Positions 30,031 to 38,811 of a stretch of 58,801 nucleotides of DNA are shown one piece after another (the stretch's first letter is position 1; each line of letters opens with the position of its first letter). The translations under genes and the position numbers were made by a program. The stretch comes from an uncultured Oscillospiraceae bacterium (GTDB taxonomy: Bacteria; Bacillota; Clostridia; Oscillospirales; Oscillospiraceae): NCBI GenBank assembly GCA_934565795.1, contig CAKTIM010000011.1, positions 1 through 58,801 on the forward strand. The letters are read 5' to 3'. Below the pieces are notes generated by a model. It saw only the letters and a program-made list of their open reading frames with translations, made no database searches and was not told where the DNA came from.

Positions 30031-30810
30031 TCAAAATTGGGCGGCTTCGGCGCTTTTCAGCTGCAATTGGAGCTTGTCCGCGATCAGCGCAATGAATTCG
30101 GAATTGGTGGGCTTTCCCTTGGTGTTGCTCACCGTGTAGCCGAAGAAGCGCTGCAATGTATCCAGATCGCCCCTGTCCCAGGCGACCTCAATGGCATGGC
30201 GGATGGCTCGCTCTACCCGGCTGGGGGTGGTGCCGAAGGCCTTGGCGACCTGGGGGTAAAGCACCTTGGTAATGGCGTTGATAACGTCCATGTCGTTGAC
30301 GGCGATGATAATGGCCTCCCGCAGATACTGGTAGCCCTTGATGTGGGCTGGGACGCCAATCTCATGGATAATTCCCGTGACCATGGATTCTATGCCAGTC
30401 TTATCCAGGCGGCGCGGGGCGGATGTCCGAAGGCTCTCCCCACCTCGGATTTCCTCCAGCCGCTCCACCAGGGCGGACATATCGCAGGGCTTGAGCATCA
30501 GGTACTTTACCCCCAGGCTTGCCGCCGCAGATGACACGTATTCCGTCAAGAATGCTGATGTAGCCAAGGTCACAGGCCGTCGCTCCATGCCAGCCGTTGA
30601 CTTGAGCACGCTGATGCCGTCCTGCTTGCTCAGCATCAGATCCAGCACCAGGATATCCGGCTTCCGTTCCCCGATCAATCGAATGGCCTGTTCCCCGTCT
30701 CCTGCGGTTCCAACGACCTGGAACCCGTCCGATCGCGCAAGCGCAGAGGTCAGAGCGCTGCAAAACTCCTCTGCGCTGTCCGCAATCAACACGGTGGTTG
30801 CGTGTTCCAT
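30031..30810 (-). CDS. spo0A: Sporulation master regulator Spo0A
   Basis: This 259-residue response regulator controls entry into sporulation. The receiver domain has the phosphorylated Asp-57 in [14 protein letters not shown], and the switch and Lys residues in ATSAF and KYLMLKPCD. The C-terminal DNA-binding domain reads [50 protein letters not shown] and [13 protein letters not shown], which is specific to Spo0A. The acidic pair that normally binds Mg2+ reads Asp-11 Ser-12 (IADSAEE), where Bacillus has Asp-Asp. Loss of the second acid could alter metal binding or phosphorylation. GGAGAGGAATG supplies the ribosome site for the ATG at 30810. Confidence 0.97.
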   Translation of the reverse strand: MEHATTVLIADSAEEFCSALTSALARSDGFQVVGTAGDGEQAIRLIGERKPDILVLDLMLSKQDGISVLKSTAGMERRPVTLATSAFLTEYVSSAAASLGVKYLMLKPCDMSALVERLEEIRGGESLRTSAPRRLDKTGIESMVTGIIHEIGVPAHIKGYQYLREAIIIAVNDMDVINAITKVLYPQVAKAFGTTPSRVERAIRHAIEVAWDRGDLDTLQRFFGYTVSNTKGKPTNSEFIALIADKLQLQLKSAEAAQF

Positions 30811-30882
30811 ACATTCCTCTCCTGTCCAACTAGAATTCTCCCCATCCGATACGGCTTTCGTACCGCCGTGTGCGACAAATAT

Positions 30883-30911
30883 AATTTAGCACAAGGTATT
30901 CCCATTTGCAA
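30883..30911 (-). promoter_or_regulatory. Probable spo0A promoter
   Basis: On the minus strand TTGCAA (30906-30911) and TAAATT (30883-30888) are separated by 17 bp, about 72 bp upstream of spo0A. Both are imperfect, so the call is tentative. Confidence 0.45.
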
Positions 30912-30958
30912 GGGGAATATATAATAATCGTTCGTCTGAAATGCGGAATTTACCCTAG

Positions 30959-31040
30959 AAAACAAGTGACTTCGACACTTTTTAATGAAATTTGACAGCT
31001 CGTAGAATAAACTGTCGAAGTCCGCCTCAGCACTTGTTTT
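30959..31040. promoter_or_regulatory. Inverted repeat containing Spo0A boxes
   Basis: AAAACAAGTG plus ACTTCGACA (30959-30977) is mirrored by TGTCGAAGT (31013-31021) and CACTTGTTTT (31031-31040), with 9 extra bases in the right arm. Each arm holds a 0A box (TTCGACA/TGTCGAA). It sits between the two divergent genes, 12 bp upstream of the promoter at 31053. Confidence 0.65.
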
Positions 31041-31052
31041 TAAAACATTCTC

Positions 31053-31080
31053 TTGACTTTTTGCGAAACACAAGTATAAT
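31053..31080 (+). promoter_or_regulatory. Promoter of the citrate operon
   Basis: TTGACT (31053-31058) and a perfect TATAAT (31075-31080) are separated by 16 bp, about 40 bp upstream of the first gene. Confidence 0.8.
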
Positions 31081-31120
31081 TGTATACATTAATACATCAA
31101 TTGGAAAGGGGCCTTATAGC

Positions 31121-32497
31121 ATGTTGGAGATTTCCAGCAAGACCAACCTTTTGGAGAAGAATTCCTACAAATATTCCCTACAGGACGTGGCCGAGCCGAA
31201 TTTGCAGCGGGACATCTACTCCTACGGCACGGTGCCCAAGGTGGCCTTCAACCACCGGCGGGTGCCCCTGAACATGCCGGAGGAAATATGGATCACCGAT
31301 ACCTCCCTGCGGGACGGCCAGCAGTCGGTGGAGCCGTACACGGTGGAGCAGATCGTGAACATCTACAAGCTCCTCAGCCGCCTGGGCGGCCCCTACGGGA
31401 TCATTCGCCAGACCGAGTTCTTCGTCTATAGCAAAAAAGACCGGCAGGCGCTGGAGAAGTGCATGGAATTGGGCCTGAAATTCCCGGAGATCACCAGCTG
31501 GATCAGAGCCAGCAAGGAGGACTTCAAGCTGGTGCGCGACCTGGGCATCCGGGAGACGGGCATCCTGGTCTCCTGCTCGGATTACCACATCTTCAAGAAG
31601 ATGAAAATGACCCGCTCCCAGGTGCTGGACTACTACCTGGGCACGGTGAAGGACGCCTTCGACGCCGGGGTCATTCCCCGCTGCCACCTGGAGGACATCA
31701 CCCGGGCGGATTTCTATGGCTTCGTGGTGCCCTTTGTCAATGAGCTGCAAGCCCTGTCCCGCCAGGCGGGCATCCCCGTGAAGATTCGGGCCTGCGACAC
31801 CATGGGCTACGGCGTGCCCTACACCGAGGCGGCCCTGCCCCGGTCGGTGGCCGGTATCGTCTACGGCCTGCAGCACTATTCCGATGTGCCCAGCGAGTGC
31901 CTGGAGTGGCACGGGCACAACGACTTCTGCAAGGCCGTGGCCAACGCCTCCACCGCCTGGCTCTACGGCGCCTGCGCCGTCAATTGCAGCCTGCTGGGCA
32001 TCGGCGAGCGCACCGGCAACATCCCCCTGGAGGCCATGGTGTTTGAGTACGCCTCCCTGCGCGGCTCCCTGGACGGCATGGATCCCACGGTGATCACCGA
32101 AATTGCCGCGTATTTCGAGAAGGACATCGGCTATAAGATTCCCCCCATGACCCCCTTCGTGGGCGGCAGCTTCAATTCCACCCGCGCCGGCGTCCACGCC
32201 GACGGGCTGATGAAGGACGCGGAAATTTATACCATCTTCGATACCGAAAAGCTGCTCAACCGCCCCGCCACCGTGGAGGTGGGCAAGACCTCCGGCGCGG
32301 CGGGCATCGCCTACTGGATCAACCAGCACTTCCGCCTGAGAGACGGCCAGAAGCTGGAAAAGCACGACCCGCTGGTAGAGCAGCTGAAGGCCTGGGTGGA
32401 TAAGGAATATGAAGACGGCCGGGTGACCATGATCGCCCACAGCGAGCTGCTGGAAAAGATTCAGGAATTCGCCCCAGGGCGTTTCCCCAAGGAATAA
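31121..32497 (+). CDS. Probable Re-citrate synthase (homocitrate/isopropylmalate synthase family)
   Basis: This 458-residue protein belongs to the HMGL-like superfamily. WITDTSLRDGQQSVEPYTVEQI near residue 60 holds the metal and acyl-CoA motif, and WHGHNDFCKAVANA and NCSLLGIGERTGN the His ligands and C-terminal barrel. The protein is longer at the N-terminus than ordinary isopropylmalate synthase and lacks its C-terminal regulatory domain. The length is close to that of the Re-face citrate synthase of Clostridium kluyveri (about 450). A GntR regulator, aconitase and isocitrate dehydrogenase follow in the same operon, which makes citrate the expected product. Homocitrate synthase remains an alternative. 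GGAAAGGGG precedes the ATG at 31121. Confidence 0.85.
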   Translation: MLEISSKTNLLEKNSYKYSLQDVAEPNLQRDIYSYGTVPKVAFNHRRVPLNMPEEIWITDTSLRDGQQSVEPYTVEQIVNIYKLLSRLGGPYGIIRQTEFFVYSKKDRQALEKCMELGLKFPEITSWIRASKEDFKLVRDLGIRETGILVSCSDYHIFKKMKMTRSQVLDYYLGTVKDAFDAGVIPRCHLEDITRADFYGFVVPFVNELQALSRQAGIPVKIRACDTMGYGVPYTEAALPRSVAGIVYGLQHYSDVPSECLEWHGHNDFCKAVANASTAWLYGACAVNCSLLGIGERTGNIPLEAMVFEYASLRGSLDGMDPTVITEIAAYFEKDIGYKIPPMTPFVGGSFNSTRAGVHADGLMKDAEIYTIFDTEKLLNRPATVEVGKTSGAAGIAYWINQHFRLRDGQKLEKHDPLVEQLKAWVDKEYEDGRVTMIAHSELLEKIQEFAPGRFPKE

Positions 32498-32511
32498 GGA
32501 GGGCGGAACAT

Positions 32512-33159
32512 ATGGCAATGTTTAAATCCATTTCCCTGGCCGACCAGGTGTTTGAAAAGCTGGAAAGCGACATCGTCTCCGGGGTCTACCCCAGGGGCGA
32601 GGTGCTCACCGAGCTGAAGCTGGTGGAGCAGCTGAACGTCAGCCGCACCCCCATCCGCGAGGCGCTGCGCCGCCTGGAGCAGGAGCGCCTGATCCAGGAT
32701 TCCGGCAAGGGCTCCGTGGTGCTGGGCATCACCCTGGAGGATCTGGTGGACATCATGGATATCCGCCTGCGCTGCGAGGGCCTGGCCGCCCGCTACGCCG
32801 CCCTGAACCGCAGCGAGGAGGACGCCGCCCGCCTGCGCCAGCTGATGGAGCTGCAGGACTTCTACGTGGAAAAGGAGGATGTAGACCACCTGCGCCAGAT
32901 CGACGACGAATTCCACGACTGCATCTATGAATTCTGCGGCCGCCACGTGCTGATGGACACCCTGCGCCCCCTGCACCGCAAGAGCCAGCGCTACCGCCGG
33001 GGCTCCCTGGCCACGCGCCGCAGGATCAGCACCGACGAGCACAAGGCCATCTGCGACGCCATCTGCGCCGGGGACGGCGACCGGGCGGACGAAATGATGA
33101 CCCGCCACATTGAAAACGCGAAGAAAAGCATGATTGAGAGGTTCAGTCAAAATGGGTAA
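32512..33159 (+). CDS. GntR-family regulator with FCD ligand domain
   Basis: This 215-residue protein has an N-terminal winged HTH (LADQVFEKLESDIVSGVYPRGEVLTELKLVEQLNVSRTPIREALRRLEQERLI at residues 9-62) and a C-terminal FCD helical domain. That domain has EFHDCIYEFCG and DEHKAICDAICAGD, and its Asp and His residues usually bind a metal and a small carboxylate. FCD regulators often sense organic acids. Its place between citrate synthase and aconitase suggests it senses citrate or a related acid and controls this operon. GGAGGGCGGA precedes the ATG at 32512. The end overlaps the aconitase start by 8 bp. Confidence 0.93.
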   Translation: MAMFKSISLADQVFEKLESDIVSGVYPRGEVLTELKLVEQLNVSRTPIREALRRLEQERLIQDSGKGSVVLGITLEDLVDIMDIRLRCEGLAARYAALNRSEEDAARLRQLMELQDFYVEKEDVDHLRQIDDEFHDCIYEFCGRHVLMDTLRPLHRKSQRYRRGSLATRRRISTDEHKAICDAICAGDGDRADEMMTRHIENAKKSMIERFSQNG

Positions 33160-35080
33160 GACGATCGCGCAAAAGATCATTGCAAGCCATCTGATTTCCG
33201 GGGAAATGGTGCCCGGCCGGGAGGTCGCGCTGAAGATCGACCAGACCCTGACCCAGGACGCCACCGGCACCATGGCCTATCTGGAATTTGAGACCATGGG
33301 CATCCCCCAGGTGAAAACCGAGTTCTCCATCGCCTATGTGGATCACAACACCCTGCAATGCGGCTTCATGAACGCCGACGATCACCAGTACCTGCAAACC
33401 GTGGCCGCCAAGCACGGCGTCCGCTTCTCCCGCCCCGGCAACGGCATCTGCCATCAGGTGCACCTGGAGCGGTTCGGCAAGCCCGGCAAGACCCTGATCG
33501 GCTCCGATTCCCACACCCCCACCGGCGGCGGCCTGGGCATGCTGGCCTTCGGCGCGGGGGGAATGGACGTGGCCGTGGCCATGGGCGGCGGCGCGTACTA
33601 CATCACCATGCCCAAAATGTTCAAGGTGGAGCTGACCGGCCGCCTGCGGCCCTACGTCACCGCCAAGGACGTATCCCTGAAGCTGCTGCAAATTCTCTCC
33701 GTCAAGGGCGGCGTGGGGGCCATCATCGAGTGGGGCGGCGAGGGCATCCGAAGCCTGACCGTGCCGGAGCGGGCCACCATCACCAATATGGGCACCGAGC
33801 TGGGGGCCACCACCTCCATCTTCCCCTCCGATGAGCAAACCAGAGCCTTTTTGAAGGCCCAGGGCAGGGAAGAGGACTTCGCTGCCCTGGAAAGCGACCC
33901 GGACGCGGTGTATGACCGCGTTATCCCCATCGACCTGAGCACCCTGACCCCCATGATCGCCTGCCCCCACAGCCCGGATAATGTGGTGGAGGTCTCCACA
34001 TTGGCGGATGTGAAGGCAGACCAGGTGTGCATCGGCTCGTGCACCAATTCCTCCCTGACCGATATGCTGAAGGTGGCCGCCATGCTGCGGGGCCGCCGGG
34101 TGGCCCCTGGGGTCGATCTGTCCGTGTCCCCCGGCTCCCGGCAGGTGCTTTCCATGCTGGCCGCCTGCGGCGCGCTGAACGATATCCTGGCCAGCGGCGC
34201 GCGGCTGCTGGAATGCGCCTGCGGCCCCTGCATCGGCCTGGGCTTCTCCCCCAATTCCGGCGGCGTGAGCCTGCGCACCTTCAACCGTAATTTCCTGGGC
34301 CGCAGCGGTACCAAGGACGCCAATGTCTACCTGGTCTCCCCGGAGACGGCGGTGGCCTCCGCCCTCACCGGCTTCATCACCGATCCGACCACCCTGCCGC
34401 CCATCCCGGCGGTGTCCATGCCGGAGCGCTTCGCCATCGACGATACCGGCGTCCTGCAGCCCCTGCCCCCGCAGCAGGCCAAGGATGCCCCGGTGCTCCG
34501 CGGCCCCAACATTCAGCCCTTCCCCAAGGGCAGACCCGTGCCCGATGAAATCGGCGCGTCCCTGGTGCTGAAGGTGGGCGACAACATCACCACCGACCAC
34601 ATCATGCCCGCCGGGGCAAAGGTGCTGCCCTACCGCTCCAATATCCCCAAGATGAGCGAATTCTGCTTCGAGGTCTGCGACCCCGGCTTCCCCGCCCGGG
34701 CCAAGGCGGCGGGCAGCGGCGTGATTCTGGGCGGCAGCAACTATGGCCAGGGCTCCTCCCGGGAGCACGCGGCCCTGGTGCCCATGTACCTGGGCATCCG
34801 CGCCGTGGTGGTCAAGAGCTTCGCCCGTATCCACGTGGCCAACCTGATCAACGCCGGCATCCTGCCCCTGACCTTTGAAAACGAGGCGGATTACGACCGC
34901 TTCGCCCAGGGCGACCGGCTGACCATCTCCGATATCCACGCCGGAATGGATTCCGGCTTTGTCACCATGAAAAATGAGGCGGGGGAGACTGCCCGCCTGC
35001 GCTGCGCGCTGACCGCCCGGCAAAAGGCCATTCTGCTGGCCGGCGGCCTGCTGGAATACACCAAGGAGGGTGGAAAATAA
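33152..35080 (+). CDS. Aconitate hydratase
   Basis: This 642-residue enzyme converts citrate to isocitrate through an active-site 4Fe-4S cluster. The cluster ligands are Cys in CIGSCTNSS and the two in ACGPCIG. Other landmarks are IGSDSHTPTGGGLGMLAFGAGGMDVA and the C-terminal swivel domain with NITTDHIMPAGAKVLPYRSNIPKMSEF and GGSNYGQGSSREHAA. The length is that of the shorter bacterial type, not the 900-residue AcnA. The ATG at 33152 overlaps the regulator by 8 bp, and the TAA overlaps the next start by 1 bp. It links the citrate synthase and isocitrate dehydrogenase steps. Homoaconitase or isopropylmalate isomerase activity is less likely in this context. Confidence 0.95.
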   Translation: MGKTIAQKIIASHLISGEMVPGREVALKIDQTLTQDATGTMAYLEFETMGIPQVKTEFSIAYVDHNTLQCGFMNADDHQYLQTVAAKHGVRFSRPGNGICHQVHLERFGKPGKTLIGSDSHTPTGGGLGMLAFGAGGMDVAVAMGGGAYYITMPKMFKVELTGRLRPYVTAKDVSLKLLQILSVKGGVGAIIEWGGEGIRSLTVPERATITNMGTELGATTSIFPSDEQTRAFLKAQGREEDFAALESDPDAVYDRVIPIDLSTLTPMIACPHSPDNVVEVSTLADVKADQVCIGSCTNSSLTDMLKVAAMLRGRRVAPGVDLSVSPGSRQVLSMLAACGALNDILASGARLLECACGPCIGLGFSPNSGGVSLRTFNRNFLGRSGTKDANVYLVSPETAVASALTGFITDPTTLPPIPAVSMPERFAIDDTGVLQPLPPQQAKDAPVLRGPNIQPFPKGRPVPDEIGASLVLKVGDNITTDHIMPAGAKVLPYRSNIPKMSEFCFEVCDPGFPARAKAAGSGVILGGSNYGQGSSREHAALVPMYLGIRAVVVKSFARIHVANLINAGILPLTFENEADYDRFAQGDRLTISDIHAGMDSGFVTMKNEAGETARLRCALTARQKAILLAGGLLEYTKEGGK

Positions 35081-36258
35081 TGGATGCTTCCATTGAAAAG
35101 GCGCTCAATTCCCTGGGCGACGCCGTAAAGGAGAGCCTGGGCCGGGAGGGACAGATCCTTTCCGCCGTGGATGCCTTCCGCGTCCTGCTGCGCCAGCAGC
35201 TGGAGCGCATCGATCACATGAATACCGACAAGGTGGATTTTTCCACCAAGGAGGTAGTCACCATCGGCCTGATCGACGGCGACGGCATCGGCGCGGTGAT
35301 CTCCCCCCAGGCCCGCCGGGTGCTGGAGGCCCTGCTGGCCGATGAGATCAAAAGCGGCAAAATCGTCCTGAACCAGATTCAGGGCCTGACCATCGAAAAC
35401 CGCCTGGCCCTGGGCCAGAGCGTGCCCCAGCAGGTGCTGGAGCATATCCGGCAGTGCGACGTGCTCCTCAAAGGCCCCACCACCACCCCCATGGGCGGCA
35501 AAATGGAGAGCGCCAACGTGACGCTGCGCCGGGAGCTTGACCTGTACGCCAACGTCCGCCCGGTGTCCATCCCCCAGGAGGGCATCGACTGGATGTTCTT
35601 CCGGGAGAATACCGAGGGCGAGTACGTGCTTGGCAGCCGGGGCGTGAGCCTGGACGGCATGGCCGTGGACTTCAAGGTGACCACCGACGCGGGCACCCGG
35701 CGCATCGCCCGTGCCGCCTTCGACTACGCAAGGCAGAACGGCAAAACAAGGGTTTCCATCGTCACCAAGGCCAATATCATGAAGAAGACCGACGGCAAAT
35801 TCACCGCCATTGCCCACGAGGTGGCCCAGGATTACCCGGAGATCACCGTGGACGACTGGTACATCGATATCATGACCGCCAATCTGGTCAACCCCGCCAT
35901 CCGCGCCTCCTTCCAGGTGGTGCTGCTGCCCAACCTCTACGGCGACATCATCACCGACGAAGCCGCCCAGATCCAGGGCGGCGTGGGCACCGCCGGCAGC
36001 GCCAACATCGGCGACCGCTTCGCCATGTTCGAGGCCATCCACGGCTCCGCCCCCCGCCTGATGGAGCTGGGCCTGGGCGACTACGCCAGCCCCCAGAGCA
36101 TCCTCAAAGCCGAAGCCATGCTCCTGCGCCACATCTGCCGCCCCACCGCCGCCGCCCGCCTGGAGGCTGCTTTGCAATCCAACCCCCTCCCCATCACCGG
36201 CGACAAACAAGGCGTCACCTGCAAAGAATACACCGACAAACTCCTAGAACTCCTATAA
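35080..36258 (+). CDS. Isocitrate dehydrogenase (NAD-type family)
   Basis: This 392-residue enzyme converts isocitrate to 2-oxoglutarate. The core begins at about residue 60 with VVTIGLIDGDGIGAVISPQA. MESANVTLRRELDLYANVRP (143-162) carries the isocitrate-binding Ser and Arg residues, and IMTANLVNPA, NLYGDIITDEAAQIQGG and EAIHGSAP complete the active site. ESANVTLRR with LDLYANVRP points to isocitrate, not isopropylmalate. The first 55 residues form a helical extension not usual in the family. Coupling by TAATG supports this start, but an in-frame ATG at about 35218 would give a standard length. Together the operon makes 2-oxoglutarate for glutamate. Confidence 0.9.
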   Translation: MDASIEKALNSLGDAVKESLGREGQILSAVDAFRVLLRQQLERIDHMNTDKVDFSTKEVVTIGLIDGDGIGAVISPQARRVLEALLADEIKSGKIVLNQIQGLTIENRLALGQSVPQQVLEHIRQCDVLLKGPTTTPMGGKMESANVTLRRELDLYANVRPVSIPQEGIDWMFFRENTEGEYVLGSRGVSLDGMAVDFKVTTDAGTRRIARAAFDYARQNGKTRVSIVTKANIMKKTDGKFTAIAHEVAQDYPEITVDDWYIDIMTANLVNPAIRASFQVVLLPNLYGDIITDEAAQIQGGVGTAGSANIGDRFAMFEAIHGSAPRLMELGLGDYASPQSILKAEAMLLRHICRPTAAARLEAALQSNPLPITGDKQGVTCKEYTDKLLELL

Positions 36259-36262
36259 AAAA

Positions 36263-36292
36263 AGCCTCCCACCCCCAGGGAGGCTTTTTTTT
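36263..36292 (+). terminator. Terminator of the citrate operon
   Basis: Arms AGCCTCCC and GGGAGGCT enclose a 7-nt loop, and seven T residues follow directly. It begins 5 bp past the isocitrate dehydrogenase stop codon. Confidence 0.92.
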
Positions 36293-36294
36293 CC

Positions 36295-36940
36295 ACCCCA
36301 CCCGCCGAATAAATTGAATGGGAAGCCCCCCCTCCCGTAGGGGCGGCTACCAGCCGCCCGAACCCCAACGGTCTCGATAGCAGTCCGTTGAATAGAACCA
36401 GCAAAAAAACTACCCCCCCGTAGGGGTCGACAACCTGTCGACCCTAAACCTAACGGTTTAAGAAGCACTAAAGATGAACGTATACCGTAAAAGGATACAT
36501 CCCCAAGCTTCCCTGTGGGGTGTTGCAGAGCGCAGCGAATCTTTAATAACAATCATTGCCGGTGGCAATGATACCATAATTAAATAGCTGTCGCCGCAGC
36601 GACTGAAGAGGGCACTCAGGTAATGGTTTCGAGAGAGACTTGACTAAAAAGGTAGAATGTCAAACACTTTGAGTCCGTAGGGGTGGTGCTCCGCGCAGCG
36701 AATCAGAATATCAATGATTGCCAGTGGCAATCATACAATTGATTCATCGGATACCAGCCGCCCGAAAGGTAATGAAACTGAGCTGTATAGACCAACCACT
36801 CAATCCCGGTACCCAGCGGGGCGACAAATTGCCGCCCCCTACGAACTCAGAAGCTTTTAGTGATGTCCATTTAACTGACAACTCAATCCCGGTACCCAGC
36901 GGGGCGACAAATTGCCGCCCCCTACGGCCTCAAAAACTTT
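36295..36940. repeat. REP-like hairpin block
   Basis: No gene is seen. Rightward GTAG hairpins start near 36337, 36420 and 36677, and leftward ones end near 36842 and 36925. A first-type element fills about 36684-36747 inside the hairpin at 36677, and a second-type element about 36519-36584. Confidence 0.8.
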
Positions 36941-36946
36941 TGGCAC

Positions 36947-36977
36947 AAAAAATCGCCCTCCCGGTGAGGGGAGGGCG
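36947..36977 (-). terminator. mscL terminator
   Basis: Arms CGCCCTCCC and GGGAGGGCG enclose a 6-nt loop, and on the minus strand a run of six U residues follows. It lies 12 bp past the mscL stop codon. Confidence 0.85.
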
Positions 36978-36988
36978 GGGGAGTGTAC

Positions 36989-37456
36989 TTATTTTTCCTT
37001 CAGCAGATCCCGAATCTCGGTGAGCAGAAGCTCCTCCTTGGTGGGCTCCGGGTCGGCGGGGGGAGCGGGGGCTTCCTTGGGCGGCTCCTTGTGCTTGGCC
37101 ATGTCGGCCACCTTGTTGATGCCCTTGACCAGGAAGAAAACCACCAGGGCCAGAATGAGAAAATTGATCACCGCCGCCAGGAAGTTGCCGTAATTCAGGG
37201 TGTTGGCGATGGGCTTGCCCGCCTCGTCCAGAGGCGCTTCGCCAAAGAGGCGGGGGAGGGTGAGCTTCATCTCGGAGAAGTCGATGCCTCCCATGAAGAT
37301 GGCCACGATGGGCATGATGATATCATCCGTGATGGACTTGGTGATGGTGGAGAAGGCTGCGCCAATGATGGTACCCACAGCCAGCGCCATGGCGTTCCCC
37401 TTGATGGCAAAGGCCACAAATTCATCCCACCAGCCGGGCTTCTTCGGTGTTTTCAT
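36989..37456 (-). CDS. mscL: Large-conductance mechanosensitive channel MscL
   Basis: This 155-residue channel opens under membrane tension to release solutes during osmotic downshock. It starts with a short basic part and WWDEFVAFAIKGNAMALAVGTIIGAAFSTITKSITDDIIMP, where the first helix (TM1) carries the GxxxG-like pore line. TM2 is NFLAAVINFLILALVVFFLVKGIN. The periplasmic loop between them has the expected length. The C-terminal part is Pro/Glu-rich, ending in the helix EELLLTEIRDLLKEK that forms the cytoplasmic bundle. The family is usually 130-150 residues, so the tail is slightly long. It is transcribed alone, 23 bp from the next gene upstream in the same direction (serS end). Confidence 0.97.
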   Translation of the reverse strand: MKTPKKPGWWDEFVAFAIKGNAMALAVGTIIGAAFSTITKSITDDIIMPIVAIFMGGIDFSEMKLTLPRLFGEAPLDEAGKPIANTLNYGNFLAAVINFLILALVVFFLVKGINKVADMAKHKEPPKEAPAPPADPEPTKEELLLTEIRDLLKEK

Positions 37457-37479
37457 AATCGTACCCCTCTTTTTTGTAA

Positions 37480-38775
37480 TTACTTCTTGATCTTCTCAAT
37501 AACCTCAATGCCGCCCAGGTATTTGCGCAGAACCTGGGGCACCACCACCGAGCCGTCGGCGCGCTGGTTCTGCTCCACCATGGCGGGGAAGATGCGGGAG
37601 GTGGCCAGGCCGGAGCCGTTGAGGGTGTGCACGAATTCGGGCTTGCCCGTGGCCTCCCGGCGGAAGCGGATGTTGCCCCGGCGGGCCTGGTAATCCCGGG
37701 CGTTGGACACGGAGGAGACCTCCTTGTAGCCGTTCATGGAGGGAATCTGAATTTCGATGTCATAGGTGCGGGCCATGGAGGCGGAGCAGTCGCCCGCGGC
37801 CAGCTTGACGGTGCGGAAGTGGAAGCCCAGGCCCTTCACCAGATCCTCGGCCTTGCGCACCAGCTCGTCAAAGGCGGCGTCGGAATCCTCCGGGCGGGTG
37901 TACTGGAACATCTCCACCTTGTTGAACTGGTGGCCGCGCACCATGCCCCGCTCGTCGGCCCGGTGAGAGCCGGCCTCCCGGCGGAAGCAGGGGGTGTAGG
38001 AGAAGAACTTCTTGGGCAGATCGGCCTCGCTGAGAATTTCATCCCGATACACGGAGGCCAGCGCCGCCTCGGCAGTGGGCAGCATGTAGTGGATGCGGTC
38101 GTCCGTGGGGTTGGCGATCTTGTAGACCTCGTCGGCAAACTTGGGGAACTGACCGGCGGTCTCGCCGCACTGGTACTCCAGCATGTGGGGCGGCAGGATG
38201 AACTCGTAGCCGTCGGCAATGTGGGTGTCGATGAAGTAGTTCAGCAGCGCCCACTCCAGCCGGGCGCCCATGCCGGTGTACATCCAGTTGCCCGCGCCTG
38301 CCAGCTTGACGCCCCGCTCATAGTCGATCAGCCCCAGATCCTGGCACAGATCAACGTGATGCTTGGGGGTGAAGTCAAACTTGTGCGGCTCGCCGAAGTA
38401 GCGCAGCGGCTCGTTGTTCTCCTTGCCGCCGGGCTTCAGGTCGGGGTCGGGCAGATTGGGCAGCGAGAGCATGCAGGTGCGGTACTCAGCCAGCACGGCG
38501 TCCAGCTTCACGGCATCCTCCGCCAGCTCCGCCTTCAGCTGCGCCATCTCGGCGAACAGGGGAGCCACATCCTTTCCCTGCTTCTTCATCTGGGGGATCT
38601 CCTTGGAGACCTTGTTCTGCATGGCCTTGCGCTGCTCCGTGGAGGCGATCAGCGCCCGGCGCTGCTCATCCAGCTCCAGGATCCGATCCACCGTGGCATC
38701 ACAATCCACTTCCTTCGCCCGCAGCCCAGCCTTCACCGCCTCGGGATTTTCTTTGATTTTCTTAATGTCCAGCAT
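37480..38775 (-). CDS. serS: Serine-tRNA ligase
   Basis: This 431-residue class II synthetase charges tRNA-Ser and tRNA-Sec with serine. The N-terminal half (residues 1-105) is the long coiled-coil tRNA arm, starting MLDIKKIKENPEAVKAGLRAK. Motif 2 is FRREAGSHRADERGMVRGHQFNKVEMFQY, and motif 3 is NGSGLATSRIFPAMVEQNQ, both with the conserved Arg residues. The length matches bacterial SerRS. A clear ribosome site (AAAGGAG) precedes the ATG at 38775. Its leader is only about 40 nt long before repeat DNA begins, and no T-box is visible. Its position near parAB and the origin is common in Firmicutes. Confidence 0.98.
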   Translation of the reverse strand: MLDIKKIKENPEAVKAGLRAKEVDCDATVDRILELDEQRRALIASTEQRKAMQNKVSKEIPQMKKQGKDVAPLFAEMAQLKAELAEDAVKLDAVLAEYRTCMLSLPNLPDPDLKPGGKENNEPLRYFGEPHKFDFTPKHHVDLCQDLGLIDYERGVKLAGAGNWMYTGMGARLEWALLNYFIDTHIADGYEFILPPHMLEYQCGETAGQFPKFADEVYKIANPTDDRIHYMLPTAEAALASVYRDEILSEADLPKKFFSYTPCFRREAGSHRADERGMVRGHQFNKVEMFQYTRPEDSDAAFDELVRKAEDLVKGLGFHFRTVKLAAGDCSASMARTYDIEIQIPSMNGYKEVSSVSNARDYQARRGNIRFRREATGKPEFVHTLNGSGLATSRIFPAMVEQNQRADGSVVVPQVLRKYLGGIEVIEKIKK

Positions 38776-38811
38776 TGTTTCTAACTCCTTTTTGGAATAT
38801 TAAATGTATTT

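Noticed and set aside
33143..35023. Long minus-strand open frame opposite aconitase
   Set aside because: No ribosome site or family resemblance, and it fully overlaps a well-supported gene.
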